Part shown: positions 7,287 through 7,998 of the stretch, piece by piece
How positions within the stretch are numbered: position 1 is the first letter of the stretch
How the letters are laid out: each line of letters opens with the position of its first letter
From: Chitinophagaceae bacterium
Lineage (GTDB): Bacteria; Bacteroidota; Bacteroidia; Chitinophagales; Chitinophagaceae
DNA: 7,998 nt
Assembly: GCA_003455235.1 (NCBI GenBank)
Contig: DMRT01000335.1
Coordinates: 1 to 7,998, forward strand
Direction: 5' to 3'
The notes under the pieces: generated by a model
The model's database searches: none
What the model was told of the DNA's origin: nothing
Seen by the model: only the letters and a program-made list of their open reading frames with translations
Position numbers and translations under genes: made by a program

Positions 7287-7352
7287 CAAAAGCATAAAAC
7301 AGAAAAGAAGCAAGAAAGAAAAACCCTTTCTCTCCTGAGATCTCTTAACAAT
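7287..7352 (+). other. murD-ftsW spacer with purine-rich then pyrimidine-rich blocks
   Basis: The 66-nt gap begins with an A/G-rich block (about 7297-7323) followed by a C/T-rich block (7324-7336) and the 8-nt palindrome GAGATCTC (7337-7344). AGAAAG (7313-7318) can pair with CTTTCT (7326-7331) around a 7-nt loop, but no T run follows, so I do not call a terminator. The ftsW ATG has no Shine-Dalgarno sequence. No promoter was recognised. Confidence 0.4.
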
Positions 7353-7998
7353 ATGGCAGAACAGGTAAACATACGATCCTTTTTTACACCCAATATCAGC
7401 AACATGGGTGGTAACCTGGTGAGCAAAACCCGGGGCGACCGTGTGATATGGGGCATCGTCGTCATTCTCACCCTGGCTAGCCTGCTGGTGGTGTACAGCA
7501 GCACCGGCTCTTTGGCCTTCCGGTTGAGCAAGAGTACAGAGAGTTACCTGTTTAAACAATTTGCCTTCATTGTACTGGGTTTACTGATTATCTACTTTGC
7601 ACACCGGGTGAATTATACCTTGTACTCCCGCATTGCATTGATCTTATTCCTGGTTTCCATTCCGTTGCTGCTTTATACACTGATGTTTGGCGTGGAGCTG
7701 AACGCAGGAAGCCGCTGGATCAAACTACCGGTGATCAACATGACCTTCCAGACTTCGGATATGGCCAAGCTCGCCCTGTTCATGTACCTGAGCCGCCAAC
7801 TGAGCCGCAAACAGAATGTAATCAAGGATTTCAAAAAGGGATTCCTGCCGGTGATTATACCCGTGGCCATCATCTGTATGCTGATTGCACCGGCTAACCT
7901 GTCAACCGCCCTGCTCATTGGCTGCACGAGCATGATGCTGCTTTTCATCGGCCGGGTGCGTACCAAACACCTGCTGATGACCATTGGTATTGCATTGA
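7353..7998 (+). CDS. ftsW: Septal peptidoglycan glycosyltransferase FtsW, SEDS family, N-terminal part (3' end outside window)
   Basis: FtsW is the membrane-embedded SEDS polymerase that builds septal glycan strands from lipid II, working with FtsI. The frame is open from ATG 7353 to the window end, giving 215 residues, a little over half of a typical FtsW. The terminal TGA at 7996-7998 is out of frame, so the gene continues. A cytoplasmic N-terminus of about 30 residues precedes hydrophobic segments at about 31-50, 67-83, 91-113, 136-148, 164-181, 183-200 and a start of another at 205. The SEDS signature NAGSRWIKLPVINMTFQTSD (117-136) followed by MAKLALFMYLSRQLS matches the family pattern GA-RWI-fQPSE-aKl. 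The place of the common PDLGT motif is taken by PANLSTA (180-186). The catalytic Asp of the large extracellular loop lies beyond the window. FtsW is preferred over RodA because of the dcw location directly after murD. Confidence 0.94.
   Translation, partial: MAEQVNIRSFFTPNISNMGGNLVSKTRGDRVIWGIVVILTLASLLVVYSSTGSLAFRLSKSTESYLFKQFAFIVLGLLIIYFAHRVNYTLYSRIALILFLVSIPLLLYTLMFGVELNAGSRWIKLPVINMTFQTSDMAKLALFMYLSRQLSRKQNVIKDFKKGFLPVIIPVAIICMLIAPANLSTALLIGCTSMMLLFIGRVRTKHLLMTIGIAL

Noticed and set aside
7313..7345. Possible terminator between murD and ftsW
   Set aside because: The AGAAAG/CTTTCT stem is short and AT-rich and no T run follows. A break in the transcript here would also be unexpected in a dcw cluster.
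7996..7998. TGA at the very end of the window as the ftsW stop
   Set aside because: The ftsW codons fall on 7995-7997 (TTG), so this TGA is out of frame; a 215-residue SEDS protein would also be far too short.
1..7998. Signs of an accessory or mobile system (transposase, toxin-antitoxin, defence genes, CRISPR, tRNA-linked site)
   Set aside because: All substantial coding capacity is accounted for by intact core cell-wall and division genes in their usual order, and no long direct or inverted repeats were seen.

Overview
The window is a stretch of a division and cell-wall (dcw) gene cluster, all genes on the + strand. Gene order is rsmH (3' part) - ftsL-like - ftsI - murE - mraY - murD - ftsW (5' part). 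No tRNA, rRNA, mobile element, CRISPR array or minus-strand gene could be supported. The best guess for the source is a Bacteroidota bacterium, probably of the Chitinophagaceae or a close relative. The reasons are the short FtsL-like protein with its Bacteroidota-type sequence, a class B penicillin-binding protein that ends in a PASTA domain, a long MraY (429 residues) with an extra periplasmic loop, weak or absent Shine-Dalgarno sequences, and intermediate GC content. This placement is from memory of the families, not from a search.

Layout: positions 2-451 encode the C-terminal half of the 16S rRNA methyltransferase RsmH. At 471-818 lies a one-pass membrane protein of the FtsL type. A 63-nt spacer with two tiny overlapping ORFs leads to ftsI (882-2993), the septal peptidoglycan transpeptidase. 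murE (2990-4453) overlaps the ftsI stop by 4 nt. After 39 nt comes mraY (4493-5782). The largest gap, 163 nt, separates mraY from murD (5946-7286). It holds only short candidate ORFs and a small hairpin just before murD. After 66 nt ftsW starts at 7353 and runs off the end of the window.

The genes form one pathway. MurD and MurE add D-Glu and the diamino acid (meso-diaminopimelate, by the DNPR motif) to UDP-MurNAc-peptide in the cytoplasm. MraY moves the finished phospho-MurNAc-pentapeptide to undecaprenyl phosphate, making lipid I. FtsW polymerises lipid II into glycan at the septum, and FtsI crosslinks it. The FtsL-like protein probably helps assemble and activate FtsW-FtsI. Close spacing and shared orientation suggest a single transcript; no convincing promoter or terminator is visible.

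The region is ordinary core biology. The points worth a second look are small: three consecutive genes with non-ATG starts (GTG, TTG, TTG), a chain of mini-ORFs before ftsI, the mraY-murD spacer, an A10 run inside murE, the MraY insertion, and a changed PDLGT-type motif in FtsW. No new biological system was found.
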